From assembly GCA_025024175.1 (NCBI GenBank), contig QCXZ01000137.1, positions 81,034,680 through 81,098,679 of the forward strand: 64,000 nucleotides of DNA, written 5' to 3'. The DNA comes from Rhyzopertha dominica. Its lineage: Eukaryota > Arthropoda > Insecta > Coleoptera > Bostrichidae. A model generated the notes under the pieces. It made no database searches and was not told the DNA's origin. It saw only the letters and a program-made list of their open reading frames with translations. Position 1 is the stretch's first letter. Each line of letters starts with the position of its first letter. Position numbers and translations under genes: made by a program. Positions 1 to 33,241 of the stretch are shown in pieces.

Positions 1-163
1 GTTAACTGATCCTGCACAAAATTTCAACTTAATATGAAATGGTGTAAGTATCAAGGGAAAAGCTCAGGCTTGTGAATTGTATCGATGAATTTATTTTAAC
101 GATATACTGAGCAACACAGTTCTCGAAAGTAAATTAAAAAATAAACAAAACAAGGGTACTTAC

Positions 164-3100
164 CATCTCAGGCAGGCCACAAGAATGCCCCACAGCTTGC
201 TCTTGTCAACCTGATATACAGAGATACCAGTAGCCTGAAACAAATTCTCAGGAATGAGGTTTTGTAAACAATAAATCCAGCAGACTTATAATTTACGAAA
301 CCTTTTACAGTGCTACTGAAATGTGTCAAATTTTATAGACTAAAAATCAACACTACAAAAGCTTACAGTGCTGCTGATTTACTGCAGCACCACTGGAAGC
401 GGCATGAACATTTCTTTCTGCACTCATGAGAATATACCAAAAGCAATCCCAACTGCTTTTTGGATATTCTCCCTGAAAATTTGTTACTGGCCACAGACAA
501 ATGCAGAAAAGAAGAGCCTTACTTCGAATTCTGCAGTTTACGACCTACCAGAGACAGAAATTTCACGTCTATAAAGTTGTACCTTTTTGGCCCACGCTTG
601 GTAACCAGAAGAAAGTTCAGCTTGGGAAAGGATCTGGGCTCCTGTAGATCCAGTAAACTGACCAGGCTGCTGTTTGCTGCTTGCCCAATTTTGAACCTGC
701 ATATGGAGCAATAACAAATGATTTCATGATGAAATATTTAAATTTAATGTAACAAAAGCTTGAGCCATTCATTTAAGGAATAACAAAGCATATTTGCAAA
801 TATTGTNCTGCAAATTCTTCAGGAAGCTCACATGTAATATTGAACTATTTAACTACTTAAAATGGAAAGAAAGCAGATCTAAATCATATCATGTTTTGGA
901 GATACCTTGCTCAGAGTGTAAGAGTGTTTTGAACTGTAAAAGTGTATAGATCTTAAAGGGGTGTATTGAGTTAAACTGTAAAGCAACTTATGTACTTACC
1001 TCTTTCTGTGATTTATAGATTTCAGTTATGGCTTGAACATCATTGGGATTCTCTTGCAATTTTCTCATCGCGGATAATCGCTGTGAAACTATTTGACCAA
1101 TATCCACATTCTGCTGTAAACGAGTAAAAAAGTGTAAGAAAAATACAAGAAGGTACCAACAAACCTCAGCAGAAGGTTGCGGAAACACTTGAGGAACCTG
1201 TACTTCATTTGAACTTGCTGCTTTTGGTTTTACAACAGGTGGAGCTTCAATTGCAAGCAACTTTGAACTGTCGGCAGTTGATGGCACTTTTGTAGGTTCT
1301 GTTCTTTTTGATGACACCGGTACCCACTCGCTTTCAGTTATTCTATGATGCTGACCACTGCTCACAGGAAACTGCATCCTCAATTCAGCGGTTCTTTCTT
1401 GGGTTGTTTTTGTAGGCAGTGGTATGGAGTCCTATCATGTAAGGGAATATTAGAGAAGTCTTGTTTATAGTAAAATTACTTCACCTTAATATTCATAGTT
1501 ATGGTTGTTGGTCTTTCTTTAATCTGGAATGGATGATGAAATGCCTTATCACTATCACTGTCTGAATCTTCTGAAACGCTAGACAATTCTCCGATCGCCT
1601 CTTTTCTCGATAGTGATTTACAAAAATCAGTCAATTCTTCTATTGTCTTTCCACCAGCTCTTATAGCTGCTATAACTTTTTCTTGGGCCTGCGGCCCCAA
1701 AGACATTGCTCCTGGTAGACTTCCCGACTTCATCATCTGTATGGCATTTTTTCTCGCAATTTCCAACAGACGCTTTTTGTCTATGCGAGAAGCTTCTTCG
1801 TTGTCTGATTTATCACGTATTCTTTCTCTGTGGTGTTTGTCAACATAATCGCGATCACGACTGTAACTTCTGCGTCTATAATATAATGTCCCAAATTAAA
1901 ATAGAAAGGACATACTTTTTGAATTTTGACAATTAATTAACAGTCTAAAATTAAAAAAAGAATAATTGTCATAGTAAAAAAAGTTCATTAGGTAAATCAT
2001 TTATGCAAAGCAGAAACAATAGAGGACCCCAGTTGGATGCTTGAGGCACATCTGAATTTATTGAAGTCAGGGACCAATTATTATCGTCTACTAGGTGTTC
2101 ATGATTATTTTCAATAAAACCGTGCTGGGAATCAGTTATAAAAGCCTGTACATAATTGTAGATATATTTGTATAGTATCATTTCGAAGATCTTTAAAAAA
2201 TTATAAAGAATAGATCTCGGAATAGATATGGGTCTATAATTACAAATCTGAGGAACTTAGTTTTTTTTAAATTGGAGAGATAAGTGCTTTTTTCCATATG
2301 GTAGGAAAATAAAAGGTTTTTAATGAAATTAAATATATTGTAAGATGTATTCCGCCAAAACAGATCCATAGTCTAACAATAAATGGTGGCATCCAATCAA
2401 TTTCAGTGGTATTTTTGCTTTTAAAAGATTTAAAAGCAATAAGTACATCAAGTGAAAAGGATGTTGAAATTAGAATTAACATTATTTAGAATAGTACTAT
2501 CCTTGTGTATACATATAAGGGTACTATCATTGAATAATTTAATAATTACTAAATGCACTGACTATTGTATTAGCTTGATAAGTTCTTTGGAGTCGTGACA
2601 CATTACACTAGGAGGCTTTAACTCTAAATTTAGGTGTAAGTTCACTAAACAGTTTACAAAACAACGTAAAATTTGATATAATAGAAGGATGACATGATTT
2701 AACAAAATTTAAACCTTTAAAATTTCATTATAAAATATCTGCGAAATATAATATATTAAAACTACATATATGTTGGTAGATATAATGAATATCATTTGAA
2801 ACTTTCGTTTCTATTGCAGTAGGTAATACAGATGAACATTTATGACATTAAACTGCCATGATTGCTAAATTTAAGTACCCTACTTGATAGTAACATGAAA
2901 TTGTAATAAATAAAAACCATAAAGAATATGTTAACTCTAATTATTGCTAATACAAAAAATCTGAGAGATTTTACCTGCTTCTAGACCAATTATCCTCTCT
3001 ACTGCCGTCTCTAGATTTTTCATACGTATAGTTCCTATAAAAATCGTTTTCCTTATACCTGCAATCTCTATCACGATAAAAGTCATCCGACCCTTTAGAT

Positions 3101-3879
3101 TCCTGGTATCTCAGGTCATCGTGATATGTGTCACGCTTACGATGTCTTTCATCTTCACAACTTCTGTGCCTTTTATGTAGATCTGCATGTCTGTCATCCA
3201 CAGGACTACCATGCCTATCTCTTTTCCTGCTGTTAGATCGTGATCGTTTCCTAGAACGCTCTTTAGACTTACTCCGGGTCTTATGCTTTTTCTCTTTCTC
3301 GTCGTGTTTACTATGTTTATGTTTCTTATGTTTTGATTTCTTAATTCTATCACGATCGCTAGAAGTTTCTTTACCATCCTTGTCTCTAATCTCGTGAACT
3401 GTGGCTTCAAAAATTGAACTGAACTTTAAGTTTTTGATGACAATCTTCCCTTTCGTGGATTTGCTAGTTTCTTCAGTCTTCTCGCTATCATTTTTTGGTT
3501 CAGTTTTACCTTTTGCCTTTTCTGTTGCAGCGTCTGGTTCACTTTTGATTTTGACCGACTCAGGGATTTGCAGATCTGGTTCCAACTTGATTCTTTTACC
3601 AACTGAATCAATTTCATTTTTTATCAGCAGCTCAGCGACATCCAATTCGCTGGATGTGTTGGAGCCACTGCGGTGTCTTTTGCGCTTCTTCTCCTTTTTA
3701 TGTTTCTTCTCTTTGTGTTTGTGTTTGCTTTTCTTGTGCTTCTTGTCAGATTCACCCTTCTCCTTTTTAATTATTAAAGGAGGCTCAGCGTCAAAAGAGC
3801 TGAAGAGTTCAGTTAGAATTTCCATGGAGGATTTCGTTGGTAAGTCCTGTATGTTCGGTTTCTTGTCTTCATCTGCCAT
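164..3879 (-). CDS. Son: SON-like RS-rich splicing cofactor, 3' end outside window
   Basis: Nuclear-speckle splicing cofactor of the SON family. Coding exons, read right to left, are 3879-2975, 1875-1485, 1431-1165, 1113-1000, 696-583 and 234-164; all have GT-AG borders and compatible phases (about 620 residues, then incomplete). The first exon holds Lys-rich blocks and an Arg/Ser-Asp/Arg-rich stretch (roughly residues 180-302). Recognition rests on the conserved C-terminal part: the LLEIARKNA segment, GKTIEELTDFCK, FHHPF, QFPVSSGQHHR followed by EWVPV, and PGQFTGSTGAQIL ending in QAWAKK, all in the order seen in animal SON. The start is the ATG at 3879 (MADEDKKPN), the first in frame. A G-patch should follow the QAWAKK segment, but the exon at 234-164 keeps little of its glycine pattern. 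Introns of 51 and 53 nt sit beside one of 1.1 kb. The gene shares its 5' flank with the divergent nucleotidase gene. Family call is firm; the last exon is less certain. Confidence 0.88.
1960..2490 (-). mobile_element. LINE reverse-transcriptase relic in Son intron 1
   Basis: Two decayed open stretches on the minus strand lie in the right order for a jockey/CR1-type reverse transcriptase. The upstream one (2482-2267) ends in FPTIWKKALISPI, the usual region before the RT fingers. The downstream one (2181-1969) carries SQHGF and then GPLLFLLCINDLP, the block after the PQGS motif, here changed to PQAS. Stops and a gap separate them and no ends are visible. It lies in the same orientation as the host gene within the 1.1-kb first intron. 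Confidence 0.7.
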
Positions 3880-4755
3880 GTTTGTGTCACAAAGTTCTAC
3901 AGTTGCACAGCAGAAGCATTTAAAATTAACAACAAAATAGTGTATTTACAAAACACTATTCCATAGATAAGCAGCAAACTCTACTGTCAACCCATTACTC
4001 AAATTAACATTAGATATAGGTGGGTATTAAACAAATCCCAGACTTCCAATTAAAAAAGTTTAAATATAATACAGCTTTTGTTCAATAATTAATGCAACCC
4101 AAAACTCGAGACCCATTTGACTTTGAAAACAAACCTATAACCTATAAGTTGACAGATTGACGATACAAGTGACAAATGACAAGTCAACGATTATGCGGAG
4201 TTGCCAGTTCAGAATTTTTCAGAACCCTTCTTGTTCAGATTCAAAACAGCTCAAAAATTCACAAAGAAATAAGATAATCCATTTTTTTTGTTAAATCCGT
4301 CTCTGGTTTACCTATTGTGTGTAATCATAATATAAATCATGTTATAAATCTGAAAATTTTTAACTGTCACTGTCAGAATGAGAAAAGACAGAACGAAACA
4401 TCTGTCTGTTTGACACGGGACAGGGCTACAAGAGAAAACCCTGTACAAAAAATTTCAACATTCCGGTCTATTTATATACACATTATACAGTGTTTGACCG
4501 AAAATCGAAAATTCGCACATTGGTAGCGTGCAGTATTGGTGATACCTACTCGTGAAAATTTTGCTTATCTGTTAACAACATTGTGTGTAGTGGCTTATAT
4601 ACATTTTTCTTGGATTTCAGCACGTAGTGATTTATTTGAGTATTAAGGCACATCATAGATAACGGAGCAAACAGTGTAATAAACTTGTGTATTTGGAATA
4701 GGTATCGTAGTTAAAAGGCCACTAAAAACTTTGGTGTTGTAAATTTTTGGAAAAA
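3880..4755. promoter_or_regulatory. Divergent promoter region between Son and NT5C2-like gene
   Basis: These 876 bases separate the start codons of two genes transcribed away from each other, so both 5' UTRs and any shared promoter must lie here. Inference from layout only: no TATA box or initiator could be assigned with confidence, and the short open frames inside are not protein-like. Confidence 0.5.
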
Positions 4756-25715
<20,960 letters not shown>

Positions 25716-26081
25716 AACGCAGTTGTTTATGGCTTGATCAGGTTCAGCAGTTGCTGCCATTGCAATACCTTAAAAACTTTGTTGTTCTCAAGTTGAATTA
25801 TTAGAATTAGTGCACAAATTTTTACACTGTTAATCGAGGCATGAATGTAGGAGAAAGCAGTTTGATAGTGTTTGCCAATGTATAAAACATTTTGTATACT
25901 TTTATTACCTGCATAATGTTGTTTTAAAAATGAAATATTTTGCACCTATAAATCTTCTTTTTGTTGTAATTATTTATGTATTAGTTTGTTTTTACTTTAT
26001 TTGTATCTTTATTTTATGTTTCTAGATCGTATATGTTTCATACTTATGTTTGCTAATGTTTTGTTTGTTGTGTCATTTATA

Positions 26082-26087
26082 AATAAA
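26082..26087 (+). promoter_or_regulatory. Polyadenylation signal of NT5C2-like gene
   Basis: AATAAA 367 bases after the stop codon at 25715, with a second AATAAA 11 bases further on. Confidence 0.6.
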
Positions 26088-26109
26088 AAGATTAATAAAA
26101 TGTGCTTTT

Positions 26110-27170
26110 TTTCTTTTTTGCAAATTTTCAGGAAAAAATGAAACTGCAGCAATTAGTGTTAGTACCTGGGTAGCAACATTTCGGCTCCCAAGCATCAGAA
26201 TAACCGTGAGTTTCCACTAGGCGGTACTATTCTTGAGGTAGGTTTACTAAGGTCAAAATACCCATTTTTTATATAAAATTTGATGTTTTCATAAGTATCG
26301 TTGAAGATGATTTTTGATGCTGAGTATGATGGTATCGGAGAATTGTCTGTTAAAGTTATGGTACATAACACCCTGTGTATTCAAGAGATGTCCAACAAAA
26401 AGTTTTGTGAGGCTAGCCTGCTTACTTTCTCAATATATCACTGTGGATAATCCATTTCTATAAAATTGAAATAAACTCATAATACCTAAAGCACTATTGT
26501 ACAAAAATTAAAATATCTTGTATCAGTTTAAAGTAGTTTTATTTAGTTCATATTTCAATTATTTGTATTTAGTGTACATTGTACTTTCACTTACAAACTG
26601 TCTACNAGTTTGTATTGATTTGTTTTCTTTTTCTTTGTACTATATTCAGACAAATTATGTACCTATATACTAAATTCAGAACTAGTTCATTGACATGATG
26701 ACATGTTATCTAAACTGTTTAAGGAATTAATTTCAGTACAAACAGTCTATGCAGTGCGCTGAAAAAATATGGCCATTTTCTCTTGAGAAATTAACAAATA
26801 ACTGCCTTTTATAATAACCCTTAACTAAAGTATTGATACATATCAAATCATTTCCTAGTAAGCCTACAAATTAAGCATTATAGGCTTTTCACCCCCAAAA
26901 ATCAAACACACAGATATAAAACCTACAGTGTCAATACTCTATCCCAAAAAGAAGTCAGAAACGAGTATAAAAATCGAATTAACAAAATATACAAATGAAC
27001 AGAAAAGATGCAAAAAGGTGATAGAATCCACAGCAAAAAAGCTATCAAAAAGAGTTTTAAACTCATAGCACCTATGTGCTAAAGCCTTATTGAGGTAATA
27101 TTTTTTTACTTGCACCAATGGGACATCAATATTTGCTGACCATAGTCATAGTATTGCAAGAGCGAAAGCA
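26110..27170. other. Intergenic region between convergent genes
   Basis: Separates the 3' ends of the NT5C2-like gene and FRA10AC1. AT-rich. A lone AACACCCTGTGTAT near 26370 resembles a DD41D terminus, but no partner end was found. Otherwise nothing recognised. Confidence 0.4.
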
Positions 27171-27176
27171 GTTTTG

Positions 27177-27182
27177 TTTATT
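27177..27182 (-). promoter_or_regulatory. Polyadenylation signal, likely for FRA10AC1
   Basis: TTTATT on the plus strand (AATAAA on the minus) about 190 bases downstream of the stop codon. Confidence 0.45.
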
Positions 27183-27373
27183 TCATTGCAACAATTTTAA
27201 CTTCATTTATAAACAAATGTTTTGAGATCATTTCATATTATAGATGGTATTCTTCATTGCTCTATTTGTAATAAAGGTACTGAGGAGATACAATGTAGAT
27301 TTTGTGGGTTTAAAAATGAACACAAAGCTTATTGTACTTATCCAAATATATTACAATACACCTTACATAACAA

Positions 27374-28210
27374 TTATAGTAACAAATCTTCCAAATAGTC
27401 TTCCATTTCCTCCTCTCTTGATTTAAGATCAATTTGTTTTTGTGTGGTCCATGGTGAATCTGCTTCTTCCTGTACTTGGACTGTACTTGTCTCACCCATA
27501 TCGCTACAACTCCCTCCTTCAGTGCTCTCATTATCCGCCACTTCTTCATTATCTGCAATTTGTTTCTTTTTGCTATGTTTATCTCTCCTCTTTAGTCGTT
27601 TAACTTCGCGTTTCTTTGTACGGTAGTTGAGTTTTGTAGAGCAGTCGGGGCATAAACCTACGACACTTTGCTGCTTATCTCTCGTAATGAAAACTATAAC
27701 AAGAAACATTACGTATTTTCACGAGAGCGTTCTTCTTTTCGCCGTTCTCGAGATAACCAAAGTTGACCTCCCACGTTCTTAAGTCTTCTTTGCTGTCGCA
27801 TCTTTTGTTCCCGCACATGAACTGGCCCTTTCCAACAATGACTTCCTGTTCTGTTCTCCACCGCAGCGCTATCTTGTAATTAGAGCAATACTAAATAGTA
27901 CTTTCTTCTCACGTAATATAAATATTTTTACCTTATTTTCTTTGTACCTGCTAAGATCACCAATGCAGTATTCTTTATACAACTTATCATAGTACTTTTT
28001 AGCAAACTGCGCTTCCCAAGAATCTAAAGGGGTATCCTCTTCCCAAAGAAACCTGTGATTTGCTTTCAAAACATCGTAATCAGTCCTGTCTTTGGTGTTG
28101 TCTCTGGCAAGACACTTCGTGTCACCAGGACGTTTTAGTACGTAAGTATTTATTAACATTTTGTGAATGTCATATGGATTCATATAACGCATTTGAGCTC
28201 GTAAACTCAT
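27374..28210 (-). CDS. FRA10AC1: FRA10AC1 homologue
   Basis: Nuclear protein of the FRA10AC1 family, conserved from plants to animals and reported with spliceosomes; molecular role not well defined. Exons 28210-27932, 27872-27713 and 27657-27374 give 240 residues (human about 315). The conserved block runs through NHRFLW, AKKYYDKLYKEYCIGDLSRYKENK, LRWRTEQEVIVGKGQFMCGN, WEVNFGYLENGEKKNALVKI and LCPDCSTKLNY. Four cysteines (CGNKRC and CPDC) form a likely zinc site. A Lys-rich segment and an acidic C-terminus ending DYLEDLLL follow, as in the family (human tail DYFQDLFL). Introns are 59 and 55 nt. The second intron was placed at the TCGTAG acceptor because it restores the VKIRLCPDC junction. The start is the ATG at 28210 (MSLRAQM). 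Convergent with the nucleotidase gene. Confidence 0.92.
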
Positions 28211-29872
28211 CTTTCTAGTGCCTACTAGTAACACAAGACGATAAAAACTTAAAAACATTAAACATAACCTAAATTGATGAACATAGACAGATGACAGATA
28301 TATAAATGACCATGACATAGATCATAGACGAAGTATATGTACCATAGACAGTTATATTCTTCCTCTGGTTTGTCGCTGGTTTATTTTTCAAAGCACATAT
28401 TTTTACCTAATCACAAAAATACCTAATAAAAAACCCACAATTTTCTTTGTATCTGATATAATTTAACTAATGAGTTTTCAAAACATTTCAATTTTGTGAT
28501 ACATAGTACTAGTAATGAAAGGTGTATTATTTTAATTTGACGAGTATAATATTTGCCAGAACAAACTAAGTTTTCAGTCTTGCAAATTAAATGAGTTATA
28601 AGTGGAGAGCATTTTGAATTGTTACCAAAATTACCCAAAATCTTGGTTTACTAAAAACAGTTGGCTGACAATTGTTTTCGAAAAATAATGACCGTTATCT
28701 TTCACTAAATATTTTCAAAAGGGGATTTAAAAGACTTTTAAATGATGTATTACTCGACAGACTAAAATATCGACCTATTTCAGGACTTTAGTAGAATTTG
28801 CTCAACGTCAATATTATTATATCAGTATTGGAGCAGGATTTTCCTTGAAAATTTAAACAGTCACTGGGCAGTACAGTACCGCCTTTTTGTAACTACAATT
28901 GCCAGCATGTTCTTTACAACTTTCTGCATTCGGTAAATTCAAGAGCTCAGCTCTTTAAAATGTAGTAATTTTTATTCAAAGCAGCGTAGGTTTTAAAGTA
29001 GTTATAGTAATAGTATTGTGTATTGAGGGCTTTACTTTCTTTGACTTTCCCGAAAAGTATGCCAGATGAACAGTATACCACTTGTGGCTAGAAGATGGCC
29101 CTAAAACGCCACTTACAATCGTCCATTAACTGGATGGTTCGACGTTTTTTTAAGTTAACTTATTATTATATTTGCATTAACTAACTATTAGGTATATGGT
29201 TTAACATTTTGATGTGAACCTTTTTAATGGTACTTCCATATAGACAAGTAAATTAAATAATAACTGCATAATTTTCATCATTTAGGGCTATATATGTATA
29301 TTTGATCAAATTGGTTTGTTCTGCGTAGCAAATGAATGGCTATTTTTGTACTTTTGCATTTACTGGCGACTTTAAAATCATATCTAGTTTTAGCCGAAAA
29401 TGATCTAAGTAAAAAGATGGCTACATGAAAAACAAAAAATTACGAATTTGTGCTCTCAACCGTGAAAGAATGTTGTCTATTTTACATAAAGCAAATAAGC
29501 TATAAGAACAACAACATTTTATTCAGATCGGTATTATCTGCAATGGATGGCGCGACAACCTGGATCAAGAATAAGGAAAAGTCGAAAAAGAAGACGTCAT
29601 AAAGCTAATATAGAAGAAAGAAGACGAAGATTCAACATTTTTTAATCCTGAACCTGACTCACATTGCTTGCACTTACCTACCAACCTAGTATTTTCCGTA
29701 TGCATTTTATGTGTAGGCCATCCGCGTCTTGCATATCAATGAACCAACGTCAATGCGGTATCAAACATGATAGAAATTTTAAGCGTCAAAAATCAGACCA
29801 GCACACTTTTAATTGTAACAAGGAAACGTTCAGTCAGTCCTTTAAATAACCGCCTTGGGTCACCACGCCAAA
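28211..29872. other. Intergenic region with two divergent 5' flanks
   Basis: Lies between the starts of FRA10AC1 (minus) and the proline-rich secreted protein (plus), so it should hold both promoters and 5' UTRs. No TATA box, repeat or RNA gene was identified with confidence. Confidence 0.4.
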
Positions 29873-32800
29873 ATGTCACCACATACCATAATTTTCCTGC
29901 TGACTCTGGCTCCTCTTTTAACCGTCTGTGTGCAAGTAAAACCTACCAATGTAAAGGATTCCTATTTGAGTGCTTATTCGCAAGTGCACGGTGGAAAACT
30001 GGACCAGAATCCGAGTTCGAAGAACGACAGGGACTATAGTCTGCATCCTGGGGCAGAGTTTTCTGGGTATCCTTCTGCGGAAGGTCCGATTTATAGACCG
30101 GGGGGTGGATATCCTGGATCGGAGTACCCGTATCCATCTAGCGTTTCAGCACCACAGTATGGTCCTCCGAAACCGATTTATGGACCTCCTAAACCTGTAT
30201 ATGGGCCACCACCCAGGTGAGCTTATAGTTGAAGTGTACTTTTTTGTGATGGTATTCGTCTTTCTACTAACTTGAATTACACTCCTTTGTTGATAATTAT
30301 TAATTAATTACCTAAGCCACATAATCAATGGATTTATCTTTTCGGTTGAACACAATTTATACTAAATTGCCGATTTTATAATGAATGAAGAACTAATGCT
30401 TTCATTATTTTGGTTCAAGTACGCATTTATTGATTTAGAAACTGTAACAGAGGAAGTTGTTAACGTATATCTCTAGACAATACAAAAATATAAAACAGGG
30501 CATGTAAAAACCACTTCAAAACGACCCCAACAATCTAAAAAGAATATATTACTGCTCAGAGAAGCAATTAATGACGCAAGCAATAAAAATTATAACGTGA
30601 TGATATTATCTCTTGTCGAATAATGCTCTACAAGTCCACAACCACTCAAAGTGGTACAAAATTACATACTAAAGCTCATTTATACGAAAGACAGATTAAT
30701 TAACTCCTTCAGAATGGTATAAATACTAACTCTGTGGTCCCATACAACCACTACGCCAGATTTATAAAAAGGTGATAAGTATTAGCATAAATTTTGAATT
30801 TATGACTTATTTATAACCAAAAGGAAAAAATACTGCCAAAATACATGTTTACCTCCAGTGAATTGATTATATATAAATTATCACGATTAATGTAATTTTA
30901 TGGATTAAGATCCATACTACATACAAACCTATTGGATGAACTACTAGATCTATGTATTATTCGGTTTAGAATTTCACATAAATGTGGTTTGTTGTAGTAA
31001 AACAGACATAATATTTCAAGTTCTGAGACATTGTCTCAAAGCCAGCAGTCTGTTGGTTCTTGTATGTGTTTTATTAATGCTGTGGCATAATTCCTAACTC
31101 TTATTTTTGACAGTTGTTAAAAATTGGAAATAAAAACGTTAAAATACATACTAAATAGTATTTTCTGAAAGGAATTACTTGTTACAATAGTGTCACTTTT
31201 TTAGATAGCATAATAACTCATTATGCTATTTTAAAACCTGGCGCTTGTGCCCTAATCCATTGAAGACAGAATCAAATTGCTTTCATCTCAACAATCACCA
31301 GAAGAGGAAACAGCTTCAAGTTATGTCAAACAACATAATTCTTAAACATAACTTCTCGCCAAAATACCTTGGAGTGACCTAGATACGTTTCTAACGTACA
31401 AGAAACATCTAGAACCTGACCTGACCTGACCTGACCTGATCTGACCTGACCTGACCTAGATACGTCTCTAACGTACAAGAAACATCTAGAAAACGCCAGT
31501 AAAAAAATACAGACTAGAAATAACATTCTGCATAAGCTTGCTGGTACAAGTTGAAGTGCAAATGCAAATGTACCCATCCTTCTGCAACTGCCTTGCTTTA
31601 TAGCACTGCTGAGTACTGCTGTCCTGTTTGGAAAAACAGTCATCACACAGGAAAAATTGACACACTTAAATACTGCAATGCGACTAATCACTGGAACAAT
31701 GAAGTCATCTCCATTACCTTGGCTTCCGATTCTTTCAAACATTGCTCCTCCGGAGATTCGCAGACAGTTTGCTACATATAAAGCTTGGCAAAAATATCAA
31801 TCAGCTCCTAATGAGTTTCTGATTTCCCGAGACTACCTACTTCTAGTTTGTTCGGCACTTATTTGCACTTTTTTTTTAAAAACCAAGTTTCCATAACAAC
31901 TTTGTTGCACGAAAAACATATTTTTAATAGTAGTCGTAAAAATAATTACTTACGCGATTGCAAATAATCGAACTAACTAATGAGTTAATGATAATAATAT
32001 GACGCAAGAAGCCAGTTAAATAGTTTGCATCTTCGTTGTCTGCCACCATTTGAGGTAGCACCTTTACAGTAAATGTTTAATACATTTCCATTATATGTAT
32101 TTTTAGTACATAAAAGCTATTACTTTTGGCATTCTAATTAATTTTAAGTTTTTAAAAAATTATTGGCTAGATTCTAGACTCCGTAGTGAGTAAAGTCAGT
32201 GTATCGACTAGATTAATATGTATATTTAACCCCTATAGGAAAGGTGTTGTTCAATAACATACCACATAGTTATAAAATTCTGAAGAAGAAAGAAACATAT
32301 TGATAACTACCTAACACAACTACTCTGTTTTCATGAGTTCATTTCCATTGTCACTTATTTGGAGTATGAACTTAAAAAAGTTACCATAACTCTACAACGT
32401 TTTTTTGTTACTAATTATATATGTATTGCTGCGTCACCAACAATTTTTTTAAAGTATAGAAAATAATTATTTATGGATAAATACCTTGTATAGATAGATC
32501 CAAGCTAACCATACGAACTTGTAATGTGTATAATCTGCTTTTGTATTCTTACTCAATCCATGTTCCAATGGCATTTATCAATATCATTATTCTTTCCTAT
32601 AGCTACGGCCCACCCGTACCAGTACCGATATATGGATCGCTTTACGAAGTACCACATGCTATGTTGGGATTCTTTGATAAGCTGAAATTTAAAATAGACC
32701 TGTTCACGATAGGGAAAATCATCTTGAAGATTATGATTTTCAAAAAAATCGTAAGCCTCATAGCCATACTGTGCCTCCTTCTTTTCATACCGTCGCTGAA

Positions 32801-33241
32801 GCACCACAAAGAAGACTACAATGAAAACAGTTCGGCAGAAGATTCAGTCATCATGATGAGAGGCTCGAAAGGAACAAACGGTAAATTGCAATGAAAATGA
32901 GAATTAAGTTTGTTGGTACCTTCACCAGAAAATGAACTCAGTTCGCACACAGTCCATTTAGGTCATTTTGTACTTTGCTTTTTCATTATCGTTTGCTTTT
33001 AGGAGAGGAAAGTTTAAATAACGTGGCCGCCTTTGTAATTGAAGCAATTAAAAGGTATAATTATAACAGCACTGATATCAGTCAAGAGTGTGAGAATCGC
33101 GTATATTGCGAAAGCGAGAAGGTTTTAGAGTACGTACAAAGAAGGACGCCTACTCAAAGGTATGAGGCATTGTTGGTTGATATGTACTACTTACATATTG
33201 TTCTTTGTAGGTTAACGCAGCTGTACATGAAAGAATTGTAA
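29873..33241 (+). CDS. Secreted proline-rich protein with hydrophobic helix, family not recognised
   Basis: Four coding exons: 29873-30216, 32603-32880, 33003-33159 and 33211-33241 (269 residues, phases consistent). Residues 1-22 form a signal peptide ([16 protein letters not shown]). A Tyr/Pro/Gly-rich part follows with repeats of the type [19 protein letters not shown], and exon 2 continues the same repeat across the splice site ([12 protein letters not shown]). Then comes a conserved-looking hydrophobic helix ([18 protein letters not shown], then [19 protein letters not shown]), an acidic linker, and a C-terminal domain with two cysteines (CENRVYC). YGPP repeats are typical of extracellular matrix or cuticle-associated insect proteins; a role there is inference. 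The start is the ATG at 29873; the open frame reaches further only through a non-ATG codon. The last intron is 51 nt with no stop and in frame, so retention would add 17 residues. Intron 1 contains a LINE relic. Confidence 0.75.
30217..31209 (+). other. Intron 1 of the proline-rich gene, first part
   Basis: AT-rich; no feature recognised before the LINE relic that begins near 31210. Confidence 0.4.
31210..31850 (+). mobile_element. LINE relic: end of RT and post-RT region
   Basis: Broken frames on the plus strand give LTCFHLNNH-like, [67 protein letters not shown] and [11 protein letters not shown], the order seen after the RT thumb in one LINE family. From the CATAAGCTTGCTGG sequence on, it is closely similar to the copy at 44135-44860. 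It stops abruptly after the EFLISRD segment. A pentamer expansion interrupts it at 31415. Confidence 0.8.
31376..31491 (+). repeat. CCTGA pentamer array between 39-bp direct repeats
   Basis: A run of CCTGA units (one variant unit with T) at 31415-31456 is flanked by two near-identical 39-bp copies of GACCTAGATACG...CATCTAGAA at 31376-31414 and 31453-31491 (one mismatch). It lies inside the LINE relic, where the ancestral sequence GACCTAGA supplies a seed for the pentamer. Confidence 0.9.
31851..32602 (+). other. Intron 1 of the proline-rich gene, second part
   Basis: AT-rich, nothing recognised; ends with the TCCTATAG acceptor at 32602. Confidence 0.4.

Noticed and set aside
3128..3940. Long open frames on the plus strand opposite the first Son exon, rich in Leu, Cys, Ser and Phe
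   Set aside because: They are the antisense shadow of Lys/Arg/Ser-rich codons; the minus strand encodes the conserved protein.
29855..29872. Six extra N-terminal residues on the proline-rich protein
   Set aside because: The extension starts at a TTG; the ATG at 29873 follows CAAA and gives a clean signal peptide.
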